Positions 1 to 7,956 of a DNA stretch of 25,340 bases are shown one piece after another (positions within the stretch are counted from its first letter, which is position 1; each line of letters starts with the position of its first letter). Below the pieces are notes generated by a model that worked only from the letters and a program-made list of their open reading frames with translations, made no database searches and was not told the origin of the DNA. The translations under genes and the position numbers were made by a program. Source of the stretch: Malikia sp041190985 (GTDB lineage: Bacteria; Pseudomonadota; Gammaproteobacteria; Burkholderiales; Burkholderiaceae_C); NCBI GenBank assembly GCA_041190985.1, contig JBEEPT010000009.1:1-25340 (forward strand), in the 5' to 3' direction.

Positions 1-121
1 GACGCTGTTGCCGGTCTCGCGCCGCCTGGTGCTGCATCCGGTCCCGGCCGCCAGCCAGCCCGCGCGGCACGGCGCCGCGCCCGCGACCACCGCCGCAGCG
101 CCTGCCCGCGCCACCGCCTGA
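1..121 (+). CDS. C-terminal tail of an unidentified protein (5' end outside window)
   Basis: Reading from base 2, the frame stays open to a TGA at 119-121 and gives about 39 residues. The tail is rich in Ala and Pro and ends in ATTAAAPARATA. Low-complexity tails of this kind are common at the ends of proteobacterial proteins, and no domain can be recognised. The next start codon lies 19 bases downstream, so the two genes may be co-transcribed. The coding call rests only on the open frame, the codon use and the position of the stop, so confidence is limited. Confidence 0.45.
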   Translation, partial: TLLPVSRRLVLHPVPAASQPARHGAAPATTAAAPARATA

Positions 122-140
122 GGCGGGCTCCGATGGATGA

Positions 141-533
141 ATGGCAAGCAACTCAATGACAACGAAACCCATGAACGACATCAGCCCCGCCATCGCGCAC
201 ATCGTGATGTGGCGACTCAATGGAGAAACAGAGGCCGAGCGCGAACGCCAAGCCCAGCAGATCGTGCAGGCCTTTGAAGCCAGCCGCAACGGGATTCCCG
301 GTTTGCTGCGTCTGGCCGTGGGGGCAAACATCGTCGAGGCACCTGACGCCTGGGACCTCGCGCTCTACATGGAGTTCGCGTCCCGAGCCGACCTCGACGC
401 CTACCAGGCGCATCCCTCGCATCTGGCCATCAAGCAATTGGTCGGGTCGATGCGGGCCGCGCGCGGCCAAGCCGATTTCGAGTTGCCCGCTCGTGCGCAG
501 GAGCAATCCGGCAATTCATCCAGCAAACCATGA
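141..533 (+). CDS. Dabb (stress-responsive alpha/beta-barrel) domain protein
   Basis: The 130-residue product has the layout of the Dabb family of small dimeric ferredoxin-like barrels. AHIVMWRL (residues 19-26) forms the first strand, the helix IVQAFEAS follows, then IPGLLRLAVGANI and a closing WDLALYMEFASRADLDAYQAHP segment that runs into a helix. Family members range from plant stress proteins to small enzymes acting on aromatic or polyketide substrates, so sequence alone does not fix the function. Alternative ATGs at 156 and 171 would drop up to ten non-conserved residues; no Shine-Dalgarno clearly favours any of them. It is the first gene of the operon that includes the sulfatase 49 bases downstream, which suggests a minor role in the same aromatic pathway. 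Confidence 0.8.
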   Translation: MASNSMTTKPMNDISPAIAHIVMWRLNGETEAERERQAQQIVQAFEASRNGIPGLLRLAVGANIVEAPDAWDLALYMEFASRADLDAYQAHPSHLAIKQLVGSMRAARGQADFELPARAQEQSGNSSSKP

Positions 534-571
534 ACGAAACGCGTGCCCCTGCCATTCCGGGCCAGGGCACC

Positions 572-578
572 AAGGAGA
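572..578 (+). promoter_or_regulatory. Shine-Dalgarno that fixes the sulfatase start
   Basis: AAGGAGA ends four bases before the ATG at 583. The reading frame is open far upstream (an ATG at 220 lies inside the Dabb gene in another frame), but only the 583 start has a ribosome site and yields a protein beginning where sulfatases begin. Confidence 0.8.
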
Positions 579-582
579 CAAC

Positions 583-2172
583 ATGACCTCTACCGAAAAA
601 CCGATCAAGAACGTCCTCTTCATCATGGCCGACCAGCTGCGCTGGGACTACCTCGGCTGCTATGGACATCCCAGCATCAGGACGCCCAACATCGACGCGC
701 TGGCCCGGCGCGGCGTGCGCTTCGCGAACGCCTTCGTGCAGGGCCCCGTCTGCGGTGCCTCGCGCATGTCGACCTATACCGGTCGCTACGTGACCAGTCA
801 CGGTTCGGCCTGGAACTTCGTGCCTCTGGCCGTCTCGCAGAAGACCCTGGGTGACCACCTGCAACCGCATGGCGTGCGCTGCGCCGTGGTCGGCAAGACC
901 CATGTCGAGGCCGACAAGGAAGGCGCAGCCCGGCTCGGGATGGACATCACGCAGGACCCTGGTCGCCTCGTGATGCATGGCGGCTTCGAGCCCTACGAGC
1001 GTGATGACGGCATCTGGCCGCCCGGCTTCAAGGTCCAGGGCAACCGCTACTGCGACTACCTGCGCGAGCAGGGCTATGGCGGCGACAACCCCTGGCATGA
1101 CTGGGCCAATTCCTCGCTGGGGGACGATGGCGAACTGCATTCCGGCTGGCAGCTGCGCTGGGCCCGCGAGCCCGCCCGCATCGCCGAGGAGCACAGCGAA
1201 ACCCCCTACATGACCAACCGCGCGATGGATTTCATCCGCGAGCAGGGCGACAAGCCCTGGGTCTTGCACCTGTCCTACATCAAGCCGCATTGGCCCTATG
1301 TGGTGCCAGCCCCCTATCACGACATGTACGGCCCCGAGGACGTGCTGCCGGCCCAGCGCAGCGAGGCCGAGCGTGCCGACCCGCACCCGGTCTACCGCGG
1401 CTTCATGAACTACACGCCCAGCACCACCTTCAGCCAGGAAGAGGTCAGGCAGGCCGTGATCCCCACCTATATGGGACTGATCACGCAGGTCGATGACCAT
1501 ATCGGCCGGCTGATGAAGTTCCTGCAGGACACCGGGCGTGACCAGGACACGTTGATCGTCTTCACCAGCGACCATGGCGACTACCTGGGCGACCACTGGA
1601 TGGGCGAGAAGGAACTGTTCCACGACGCCATCGTCAAGGTGCCGCTGATCGTGGTCGACCCGCGCCGCAGCGCCGATGCCAGCCGTGGCAGTGTGTGCGA
1701 TGCCATCGTGGAGTCGATCGACCTCGTACCCACCTTCCTCGACGCCCTGGGCCTGCCGCAGCCGACCGAGTGGCTGGAGGGCGCCTCCCTGCAGCCGCTG
1801 CTGCATGGCCAGCCCGGGCTCTGGACCAAGGACCAGGCCGTCAGCGAGAACACCTTCGCCTTCCGCGACTGCGTGCGTCTGCCGATTGGCGCGCCGGTCG
1901 ACCGCTGCAACATGACCATGATCCGGACCCGCGAGTGGAAGTACGTCCATGTCGACGGCCTGCGGCCCATGCTGTTCGATCTCGTCAACGACCCCCAGGA
2001 GCTGCACGACCTGGGCGCGTCGCCCGAGCACGCGGCCGTGCGCGAGCAGATGCAGCGACGCCTGCTTGACTGGCTGTTCTGCCGCCGTCGCACCACCGGC
2101 ATCACCCCGGTCGGCATCGAGACCTGGAACACCCGGGAGCTCAAGGCCGGCATCGACATCGGGGTCTGGTGA
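583..2172 (+). CDS. Sulfatase / phosphonate monoester hydrolase family enzyme
   Basis: The 529-residue product belongs to the alkaline-phosphatase superfamily and resembles the phosphonate monoester hydrolase/arylsulfatase group in length and motifs. The N-terminal strand VLFIMAD supplies the metal ligand Asp17. CGASR starts at Cys57 and fits the C-x-(P/A)-x-R signature in which the Cys is converted to formylglycine. SDHGD, around Asp330-His331, supplies further metal ligands. There is no signal peptide, so it should act in the cytoplasm on imported sulfate esters, or on phosphonate/phosphate diesters, since this group is known for catalytic promiscuity. It sits between a Dabb gene and a Bug-type binding protein gene in one operon. 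The usual Pro of the signature is Ala here, an accepted variant. The exact substrate cannot be read from sequence. Confidence 0.88.
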   Translation: MTSTEKPIKNVLFIMADQLRWDYLGCYGHPSIRTPNIDALARRGVRFANAFVQGPVCGASRMSTYTGRYVTSHGSAWNFVPLAVSQKTLGDHLQPHGVRCAVVGKTHVEADKEGAARLGMDITQDPGRLVMHGGFEPYERDDGIWPPGFKVQGNRYCDYLREQGYGGDNPWHDWANSSLGDDGELHSGWQLRWAREPARIAEEHSETPYMTNRAMDFIREQGDKPWVLHLSYIKPHWPYVVPAPYHDMYGPEDVLPAQRSEAERADPHPVYRGFMNYTPSTTFSQEEVRQAVIPTYMGLITQVDDHIGRLMKFLQDTGRDQDTLIVFTSDHGDYLGDHWMGEKELFHDAIVKVPLIVVDPRRSADASRGSVCDAIVESIDLVPTFLDALGLPQPTEWLEGASLQPLLHGQPGLWTKDQAVSENTFAFRDCVRLPIGAPVDRCNMTMIRTREWKYVHVDGLRPMLFDLVNDPQELHDLGASPEHAAVREQMQRRLLDWLFCRRRTTGITPVGIETWNTRELKAGIDIGVW

Positions 2173-2220
2173 ACCCCGTCCTCGAACGGCAACACACCCA
2201 CATCACAACAGGAGACAAAC

Positions 2221-3180
2221 ATGAAGCTCAAACCAACTATCGCTGCCCTGCTGGGCGCCTGTGCCGCCATCACTTCAGCCACGGCGCAGACCTGGCCCGA
2301 GAAGCCGTTGCGCTTCGTCGTGTCCTTTCCAGCCGGTGCTCCCGGCGACATCGTCGCACGCGTGCTCGCGCCCGAGCTGCAGAAGGAGCTTGGCCAGCCC
2401 GTCGTCGTGGAGAACAAGCCAGGAGCCGGCGGCAACATCGGGGCACAGGAAGTGGCGCGAGCGACCGATGCCTACACCTTCCTGGTCGGCCCCGACACCA
2501 TGTACACGATCAACCCGCACCTCTACAGGAAGATGGCCATCAAGCCGCTGGATGATCTCAAGCCCGTGACCCTGCTGGCCAGCTTCAACCAGATGCTGGT
2601 TTGCCACCCCTCCACCCAGATCAAGAACCTGGGCGACTTTGTCCGCAAGGCCGGTGAAAAACGCATGAACTATGCCTCGGGTGGCCCGGGCGTTCCCGGC
2701 CACATGGCGATGGAGATGCTGCTCGATGCCGCCAGCATCAAGATGGAGCATGTTCCCTACAAGGGCCCGGCTCCCGCGATGCAGGACGTGCTGGCTGGCC
2801 AGGTGCCTTGTGGCTTCCTGGCGGCACCAGCGGTTGGCCCGCAGACCAAGGCAGGAAAGCTCAATGCACTGGCCGTATCCGGCGTCAAGCGTTCGCCCGG
2901 GTCACCCGAGGTCGCGCCAGTGGCCGAGCTGGGCTTCAAGGGTTTCGACGCCTCCTTCTTCGAGACGCTGGCGGCACCGCGCAGCACCCCGCCCGCCGTG
3001 ATCGACAGGCTCCAGAAGGCCGTGGCCAAGGTGATGCAGCAAGCCGAGATCCGCAACAAGCTGCAGGCCGCTGAGCTGGATCCGGTTGCGAGTGCCAGCT
3101 CCGAGGCAGAGCAGCGTCTGCGTGCCGACCAACAGAAATGGGGCAAGGTGGCCGCGCAGATCGGCCTTCAGCTTGACTGA
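2221..3180 (+). CDS. Bug/TctC-family periplasmic substrate-binding protein
   Basis: This 319-residue protein starts with a Sec signal peptide (MKLKPTIAALLGACAAITSATAQ). The mature N-terminus WPEKPLRFVVSFPAG is the hallmark opening of Bug (Bordetella uptake gene)/TctC proteins, which bind carboxylates and aromatic acids. GAGGNIGAQEVARA and the later MNYASGGPGVPGHMAMEML are also family features. Bug proteins normally deliver ligand to a TctAB permease, but none is encoded nearby; orphan Bug genes beside catabolic genes are common in Burkholderiales. The Shine-Dalgarno CAGGAGA lies a few bases before the ATG, and the gap to the sulfatase gene is only 48 bases. In this operon it probably captures the substrate of the sulfatase and dioxygenase. 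The ligand is not predictable. Confidence 0.93.
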   Translation: MKLKPTIAALLGACAAITSATAQTWPEKPLRFVVSFPAGAPGDIVARVLAPELQKELGQPVVVENKPGAGGNIGAQEVARATDAYTFLVGPDTMYTINPHLYRKMAIKPLDDLKPVTLLASFNQMLVCHPSTQIKNLGDFVRKAGEKRMNYASGGPGVPGHMAMEMLLDAASIKMEHVPYKGPAPAMQDVLAGQVPCGFLAAPAVGPQTKAGKLNALAVSGVKRSPGSPEVAPVAELGFKGFDASFFETLAAPRSTPPAVIDRLQKAVAKVMQQAEIRNKLQAAELDPVASASSEAEQRLRADQQKWGKVAAQIGLQLD

Positions 3181-3219
3181 AAACTGATCAATTGACTCGA
3201 GGCAACACAGGAGAAACAG

Positions 3220-4074
3220 ATGGAAAACCAGGAGCTCGATGCCCTGACACAGTCAGTCACGGACCGTTTCGCCGATACGCCGGATGGCCGGCTCAAGTTC
3301 ATCATGACCTCGCTGGTCAAGCATTTGCACGCCTTCGCGCGCGAAGTGAACCTCACCGAGGCTGAATGGTTCAAGGGCATCGAGTTCCTGACGGCCACCG
3401 GGCAGAAATGCTCCGAGACCCGCCAGGAGTTCATCCTGCTGAGCGATGTCCTCGGCCTGTCGATGCTGACCGTGGCCATGAACAATCAGAAACCCCAGGG
3501 CTGTACCGAAGCCACCGTGTTCGGGCCTTTCTATGTCCAGGATGCGCCGCACTACGAAAACGGGGAAGATGTCGCCAACGGCGCCAGTGGTCGACCTTGC
3601 CAAGTCAAGGGTACGGTCAGAGGACTGGGGGGCGAGCCGGTGTCCAATGCAGTGATCGAGGTCTGGCAGGCCGACGACGAGGGCCACTACGATGTGCAGA
3701 AAGAGGGCCTGGAGCATGCGCAGGCCCGAGGCGTACTGCACGCCAGGGATGACGGCAGCTTCGAGTTCAGGACCATCGTCGCCGAGGCCTATCCCATTCC
3801 CACCGACGGTCCCGTAGGGCAGCTGCTGGAGACCACCAGGCGTTCGCCCTGGCGTCCCGCCCATCTGCATTTCATGATCAAGGCTGAAGGCTACGAAACG
3901 CTGATCACCCATGTGTTCCGCAGCGGCGATGCCTGCCTGGACGCGGATCCCGTGTTCGGGGTCCGTCAGTCGCTCATCGCTGACTGGGTTCCGCAGGCCG
4001 ACGGCAGCACCTTGCTGGATTTCGACTTTGTGCTGAACCCCGCTCGCACCGTTTCGTGCGATCCGACACCATGA
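3220..4074 (+). CDS. Intradiol ring-cleavage dioxygenase, hydroxyquinol 1,2-dioxygenase type
   Basis: The 284-residue product shows both parts of the catechol/hydroxyquinol 1,2-dioxygenase family. An N-terminal helical dimerisation domain (about residues 1-100) ends at EATVFGPFYV. A beta-sandwich catalytic domain follows, carrying the non-haem Fe(III) ligands Tyr157 (in EGHYDVQ), Tyr191 (in EAYPIPTDG), His215 and His217 (in RPAHLHFMI). The YPIPTDGPVG segment and the long linker to the His pair look more like hydroxyquinol than catechol 1,2-dioxygenases; the expected reaction would be hydroxyquinol plus O2 to maleylacetate. No maleylacetate reductase is in the window. A good Shine-Dalgarno (CAGGAGA) precedes the ATG. 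The stop overlaps the start of the hemerythrin gene as ATGA, so the two are translationally coupled. Confidence 0.9.
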   Translation: MENQELDALTQSVTDRFADTPDGRLKFIMTSLVKHLHAFAREVNLTEAEWFKGIEFLTATGQKCSETRQEFILLSDVLGLSMLTVAMNNQKPQGCTEATVFGPFYVQDAPHYENGEDVANGASGRPCQVKGTVRGLGGEPVSNAVIEVWQADDEGHYDVQKEGLEHAQARGVLHARDDGSFEFRTIVAEAYPIPTDGPVGQLLETTRRSPWRPAHLHFMIKAEGYETLITHVFRSGDACLDADPVFGVRQSLIADWVPQADGSTLLDFDFVLNPARTVSCDPTP

Positions 4075-4655
4075 AAACCCCAGAAACCCTGCGGGTGATC
4101 CGAGACGAGCACAACGCCCTCGCGGGCATGCTGCAGTCCCTGAACCTTCTGATCCGTCGCGGACCCGGAGAAGACCCGCAGCGCTATTTCGAAACGCTCG
4201 AAGCCATGCTGTTCTACATCGACGAGTTTCCCGAGCGTCTGCATCACACGAAGGAGTCCGACCTGCTGTTTCCACGCGTGGCCAAGCTGGCACCAGAGAC
4301 AGCCAACGCGATTGTCAGGCTGGAGCATGACCATGCCAAGGGCGAGCCGGCCGTCCGCGAGCTGCAGCATCTGCTGCTGGCCTGGAAATTCCTGGGTGAG
4401 TCACGTCGTGCGGCATTTGTCGAGCAGTTCGCTCTTCATCGCAACTTCTACCTGGAGCACATGCTCCTGGAAGAGCAGGAGATACTCCCGGCTGCCGAGC
4501 GATGCCTGTCGGCGCAGGACTGGGCCGAGCTCGATGCAGCGTTCGCGGCCAACCGCGACCCGCTCACAGGAAAATATCCTCCCACTCATGTTTACGAGCA
4601 ATTGTTCAGTCGCATCGTCCATGATGCGCCGGCACCGATAGGCATGGGTGCCTGA
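4071..4655 (+). CDS. Hemerythrin HHE-domain protein
   Basis: The ATG overlaps the dioxygenase stop (ATGA). An upstream in-frame GTG at 4056 would add only five residues and is less likely. The 194-residue, all-helical protein carries a hemerythrin-like metal-ligand set: His14 (RDEHNAL), His58 with Glu62 (HxxxE), His86/His88 (EHDH), His123, and His130 with Glu135 (HxxxxE, where classical hemerythrins often have Asp). Such proteins bind a di-iron centre and handle O2, NO or iron. Coupling to an Fe(III)/O2-dependent ring-cleavage enzyme suggests it supplies or protects iron or oxygen for that enzyme, which is inference. No signal peptide is present. Confidence 0.88.
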   Translation: MKTPETLRVIRDEHNALAGMLQSLNLLIRRGPGEDPQRYFETLEAMLFYIDEFPERLHHTKESDLLFPRVAKLAPETANAIVRLEHDHAKGEPAVRELQHLLLAWKFLGESRRAAFVEQFALHRNFYLEHMLLEEQEILPAAERCLSAQDWAELDAAFAANRDPLTGKYPPTHVYEQLFSRIVHDAPAPIGMGA

Positions 4656-4656
4656 T

Positions 4657-4683
4657 TGGAGTGCCCTGATCACAGGAACTCCA
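4657..4683 (+). terminator. Stem-loop just after the hemerythrin stop (possible terminator, no U-tract)
   Basis: TGGAGT (4657-4662) pairs with ACTCCA (4678-4683). Inside, CCTG (4665-4668) pairs with CAGG (4673-4676) around an ATCA loop. The hairpin starts one base after the stop codon of the operon's last gene, but no T-run follows, so an intrinsic terminator is not proven. Confidence 0.3.
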
Positions 4684-4899
4684 TCAGCGCTGGGTCGCGC
4701 AGGCTTCGACGGCTTTTTCGATCGTCTTACCGGTGGGCGAGCGATTGCATAGCCTGTCGCGCTGTGGGATGCCAAGAAGCCCCTGCGCGTCGACAGCCAT
4801 GACATAGTTTCCGGCCGACGCCGGCATCAGCTTGGGTTCCTACTAGGACATGCCGCAGCGCTGAGCTGCCGGCCCGAAGCGACTGGCATCACCCCCCAT
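4684..4899 (-). pseudogene. Decayed small ORF downstream of the MATE gene
   Basis: The 349-base gap 4656-5004 has no intact gene. On the minus strand one frame runs from an ATG at 4899 through CRLVM-type coding (DASRFGPAAQRCGMS), meets two adjacent TAG codons (4845-4840), then continues as a 47-codon ORF from an ATG at 4827 (MPASAGNYVMAVDAQGLLG onward) to a TGA at 4684. The same frame is also open upstream of 4899 toward the MATE stop. The amino-acid texture on both sides of the stops is protein-like and in the same frame, which suggests a gene remnant. The family is not recognised. It could still be a chance ORF. Confidence 0.3.
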
Positions 4900-5004
4900 G
4901 ACCAGACGGCAGCGACTCTTCCTGTCCTGGCCAGCCTGGCCGAGCTGCCCGACGACATCGCCGCCGTGGCGATCTGAGCCCGGCCTGCCTGGCCTGCAGC
5001 CGGT

Positions 5005-6399
5005 TCAGGAGCGGCCCTTGAGCCGCATCACCTGGCGCAGCAGCAGGCCCAGCAGGACCGAGGCCGCCAGCGTCGCCAGCACCCCGGCTTCCCAGAAGCC
5101 GGTCACGCTCGGGGCCGTCGCGCGGGCGCCGGCCTCGAAGGCCAGCCAGTAGCCGCCAGTCAGGCCCAGGCCCCAGAAGCTGACCGTGTGCAGCAGCATC
5201 GGCAGCAGCGTGACCTTGTAGCCGCGCAGGGCATGGGCGATCAGTACCTGCAGCCCGTCGAAGGCCTGGTAGAAGCAGAGGTAGAACACCAGCCCGAGCG
5301 CCACGCCGCGCACCGCCGGGTCGGTGCTGGACCAGGCGACGACCGGCTCGCGCAGCAGCCACAGCGCGCCACCGATCAGCAGCGCCAGCCCGGCCACGAG
5401 CGCCAGCGCCACGCGCACCGTCGCGCGAGCCCGGGCCCAGTCGCGCGCGCCCGCGGCCTGCCCGACCAGCACCAGGGTCGAGATCGACAGCGACAGCGGC
5501 ACCATGTAGATCAGCCCGGTCAGGTTGGCCAGCACACGGTGGCCCGCGACCGTCTCGGTGCCGATGCGCGCCGCGAAGATCGCGATCAGCGTGAAGGAGC
5601 TGATGTCGATGAAGGTCGACACGCCCATCGGCAGGCCCAGGCGCGCCAGGGCGCCCAGGAGTCGCCAGTCGGGCGAGCGCCAGCTGGCGAAGACGCGGCA
5701 GGTTTTCAGCGCCGGGTCGCGCAGCAGCACGAGCAGGCCGCAGGCCAGCGCCAGCCAGTTCACGACCGCGGTCGACACGCCGCAGCCGGCACCGCCCAGC
5801 GCGGGCAGGCCCGCGACGCCGTGGGTCAGCGCCCAGGCCAGCGGCACATGGCAGCAGGTCATCACCGCGCTGATCGCCATCAACGCACGCGGTCGCCTGA
5901 CGGCGTTCATGAAGGCGTAGAAGGTCTTGTAGAACAGCACGGCCGGCAGCCCGCAGGCGATCGCGCCCAGGTAGTCGGCAGCCTTGTGCGCAGTGGCTGC
6001 AGGTACGCCCATCAGTGCCAGCAGCGGCTGCGGATAAGCCAGCACCAGCGTGCCGGGCACGGCCAGCAGCAGCGCGAGCCAGAAGCCCTGCTGCAGCGCC
6101 GGGCCGATCCGGTCCTGCTGCCCGGCGCCGACATGGTGCGCCACGGTCGGCGCGACTGCCTGCAGGATGCCGTTGAGCAGCATGATGGCGGATATGTAGA
6201 AGCTGCTGCCCACCGCGACGCCGGCCAGGTCGGCGGTGCCGTAGCGGCCCGCGATCACGGTGTCGGCCACCATCATGGCCATGGACAGCAGCTGCGCGAC
6301 CAGGACCGGCCAGGCCTGCTGCAGCAGGGCGTGGGCGATGGCGGAGGCCCGCGGCGGTTGGACGTGGTAGGTCGGGGCAGGGACGGGCTGGTGTGACAT
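5005..6399 (-). CDS. MATE-family multidrug efflux transporter
   Basis: From the ATG at 6399 (MSHQPVPAP) the product is 464 residues, the usual MATE size. It has about twelve hydrophobic segments in two internally similar halves: PVLVAQLLSMAMMVADTVIAGRYG opens the first, and LGLPMGVSTFIDISSFTLIAIFAARIGTETVAGHRV opens the second. This pattern is typical of the MATE/MatE (NorM, DinF) superfamily of Na+- or H+-driven exporters in the inner membrane. The frame is open for about 107 more codons upstream, but that extension is Pro/Arg-rich and has no family features, so it was excluded. No convincing Shine-Dalgarno marks the chosen start. The substrate is unknown. The gene is divergent from the diguanylate cyclase gene, with a palindrome in between. 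Confidence 0.9.
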   Translation of the reverse strand: MSHQPVPAPTYHVQPPRASAIAHALLQQAWPVLVAQLLSMAMMVADTVIAGRYGTADLAGVAVGSSFYISAIMLLNGILQAVAPTVAHHVGAGQQDRIGPALQQGFWLALLLAVPGTLVLAYPQPLLALMGVPAATAHKAADYLGAIACGLPAVLFYKTFYAFMNAVRRPRALMAISAVMTCCHVPLAWALTHGVAGLPALGGAGCGVSTAVVNWLALACGLLVLLRDPALKTCRVFASWRSPDWRLLGALARLGLPMGVSTFIDISSFTLIAIFAARIGTETVAGHRVLANLTGLIYMVPLSLSISTLVLVGQAAGARDWARARATVRVALALVAGLALLIGGALWLLREPVVAWSSTDPAVRGVALGLVFYLCFYQAFDGLQVLIAHALRGYKVTLLPMLLHTVSFWGLGLTGGYWLAFEAGARATAPSVTGFWEAGVLATLAASVLLGLLLRQVMRLKGRS

Positions 6400-6476
6400 G
6401 GCGTTGGCGTGAGCCGGAGGCTGGGGCGCGAGTGTAGCCGCGACTGCCGTCGCGTGCAGAGAGCCCTTGTCACAGG

Positions 6477-6495
6477 CATGAAATCTGCTTTCATG
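6477..6495. promoter_or_regulatory. Palindrome CATGAAA-N5-TTTCATG in the MATE/GGDEF intergenic region
   Basis: The 305-base divergent gap 6400-6704 holds no gene. CATGAAA (6477-6483) and TTTCATG (6489-6495) form a perfect 7-bp dyad with a 5-bp centre, about 80-95 bases upstream of the MATE start. It has the size of an operator for a dimeric regulator such as MarR or TetR types, but no such regulator gene is nearby. The gap also contains a 10-bp direct repeat (AGCCCTTGTC at 6462 and 6543) and a lone TTGACA at 6588 without a clear -10 box. Confidence 0.4.
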
Positions 6496-6704
6496 GCATT
6501 CTGCGTCCTGCTGGCAGGGCCGTGAGCGGAGCGCGCGATGCAAGCCCTTGTCCTGTGGCGCGCGCCGCACGGGCATCGGCCCTGGACTTGACACCGGGTT
6601 GTCGATGCGGGAAGTTCTGATGGTGAAGCGGTGGCAGCCCGGTCCAGGCCTCAACAGCTGGGCCGGGCCAGCCGATATGCCCAATCCTTCGAGGGAGGTG
6701 TTCC

Positions 6705-7910
6705 ATGGTTGCGACCGCAACCGACCAGCGTGCCCAGATCGAGCGCGCGCTCAGAGACCCGCTGGTCCGGGTGCCGGCTTCCCTCCAGCCCGGCTTCTTC
6801 GATTTCCAGAACCGGAATCGCCGGCGCTTCCTGTTGCTGGTGAACCTGCTGGGCCAGGGCGCCTACCTGTCCTACGCGCTGGCCGACTGGCTGGTCGTGC
6901 CCGACATCGCGGCCCTGTCGTTCAGCGTGCGCTCGCTCTACGTCGGGCTGGTCACCGTCCTGACCCTGGCGCTGTTCCGCTGGTCACGCGACATCCGCTG
7001 GCTCGACCTGCTGCTGCCGGTCTCGGTGCTGGGCGCGACGGTGCTCTGGTTCGAGCTGCTGGCGCGGACCGCGAGTCCGAATGTCGCCACCTATCAATAC
7101 GCCGCCCTGATCTTCATCGTGCTGGCCAACCTGTGCGTGCAGGTCTGCTTTCTGCCATCCCTGCTCGTGTCGCTGCTGATCTCGGCGACGATCGTCAAGG
7201 GCGTCGCGCACAACAGTGGCGGCGACGCCAATGCCCTGGCCATCTTCATGCTGGCCTATCTGCCGGTGCTGTTCTTCAGCCTCTTCATCAGCTGGAGTGC
7301 CACGCACGACCGGCGTCGCGCCTACCTGCGCCACCTGCTCGACGAGATGAACCGCAGGGAGTTGTCCGCCGCCAACCAGGCGCTGGAGCGAATGGCCCAT
7401 ACCGACGGGCTCACGGGGCTGTGCAACCGGCGCCAGTTCGAGCGGCTGGCGGAGCGGGAGCTGGCACGCGCCAGCCGGCAGTGCGAGAGCCTGTGCCTGC
7501 TGCTGTTCGACGTCGATCATTTCAAGCGCATCAACGACAGCCACGGCCACGACATGGGCGACCAGGTCCTGCGGGCGATCAGCCGCACGGCGCAGGGTGC
7601 GATGCGGGAGCACGACCTGCTGGCTCGCTTCGGCGGTGAGGAATTCATCGCCCTGCTGCCGAAGACCGACCTCGACCAGGCGCTGGTGGTGGCCGAGCGC
7701 CTGCGCAACGCGATCGCCGGCTGCTGGGACGCAGCCGCACTCGATGCGGGCATGGCGTGCACCGTGTCGATCGGCGTGGCGCGCTCCCGTGCGGGCGAGT
7801 CCGATCTGCCGGCCATGATCAAGGACGCCGACAAGGCGCTCTACCAGGCGAAGCAGGCGGGCCGCAACCAGGTCTGCCTGGCGTTCGGCGGAGTCGGCGC
7901 CATCGCTTGA
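6705..7910 (+). CDS. Membrane-bound GGDEF diguanylate cyclase
   Basis: The 401-residue protein makes the second messenger c-di-GMP from two GTP. Residues about 40-225 contain five or six membrane segments (LLLVNLLGQGAYLSYALAD, LYVGLVTVLTLALF, YQYAALIFIVLANLCVQVC, ALAIFMLAYLPVLFFSLFI and others) that form an integral sensor of no recognised family. A linker helix leads into the GGDEF domain at about residue 245 (LTGLCNRRQFERL). The catalytic motif is GGEEF (310-314), an active variant. An inhibitory RxxD site (Arg301-Asp304) lies exactly five residues before it, so product feedback is likely. GAGGGAGG precedes the ATG and fixes the start. No sulfur-related link is evident beyond adjacency. Confidence 0.93.
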   Translation: MVATATDQRAQIERALRDPLVRVPASLQPGFFDFQNRNRRRFLLLVNLLGQGAYLSYALADWLVVPDIAALSFSVRSLYVGLVTVLTLALFRWSRDIRWLDLLLPVSVLGATVLWFELLARTASPNVATYQYAALIFIVLANLCVQVCFLPSLLVSLLISATIVKGVAHNSGGDANALAIFMLAYLPVLFFSLFISWSATHDRRRAYLRHLLDEMNRRELSAANQALERMAHTDGLTGLCNRRQFERLAERELARASRQCESLCLLLFDVDHFKRINDSHGHDMGDQVLRAISRTAQGAMREHDLLARFGGEEFIALLPKTDLDQALVVAERLRNAIAGCWDAAALDAGMACTVSIGVARSRAGESDLPAMIKDADKALYQAKQAGRNQVCLAFGGVGAIA

Positions 7911-7956
7911 CGGCGGGGCAGGCGGCGCGTCGTTCTTTTAATTGTTTTTGTTATTT

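Noticed and set aside
220..582. Upstream extension of the sulfatase to an ATG at 220
   Set aside because: The extension lies inside the Dabb gene in another frame, has no sulfatase features, and the AAGGAGA site supports the start at 583.
5188..6396. Long plus-strand ORF of 402 codons
   Set aside because: It is antisense to the MATE gene and is rich in Gln, Arg and His, as expected of a shadow frame in GC-rich DNA; it has no ribosome site or family features.
6462..6552. 10-bp direct repeat AGCCCTTGTC in the MATE/GGDEF gap
   Set aside because: A repeat of this length is only mildly unexpected in 305 bases and has no further structure.
6588..6616. TTGACA as a sigma-70 promoter for the diguanylate cyclase
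   Set aside because: No recognisable -10 hexamer lies 16-18 bases downstream, so the -35 match alone is not enough.
6400..6720. N-terminal extension of the MATE protein to 6720
   Set aside because: It is Pro/Arg-rich, longer than the family allows, and overlaps the start of the diguanylate cyclase gene on the other strand.
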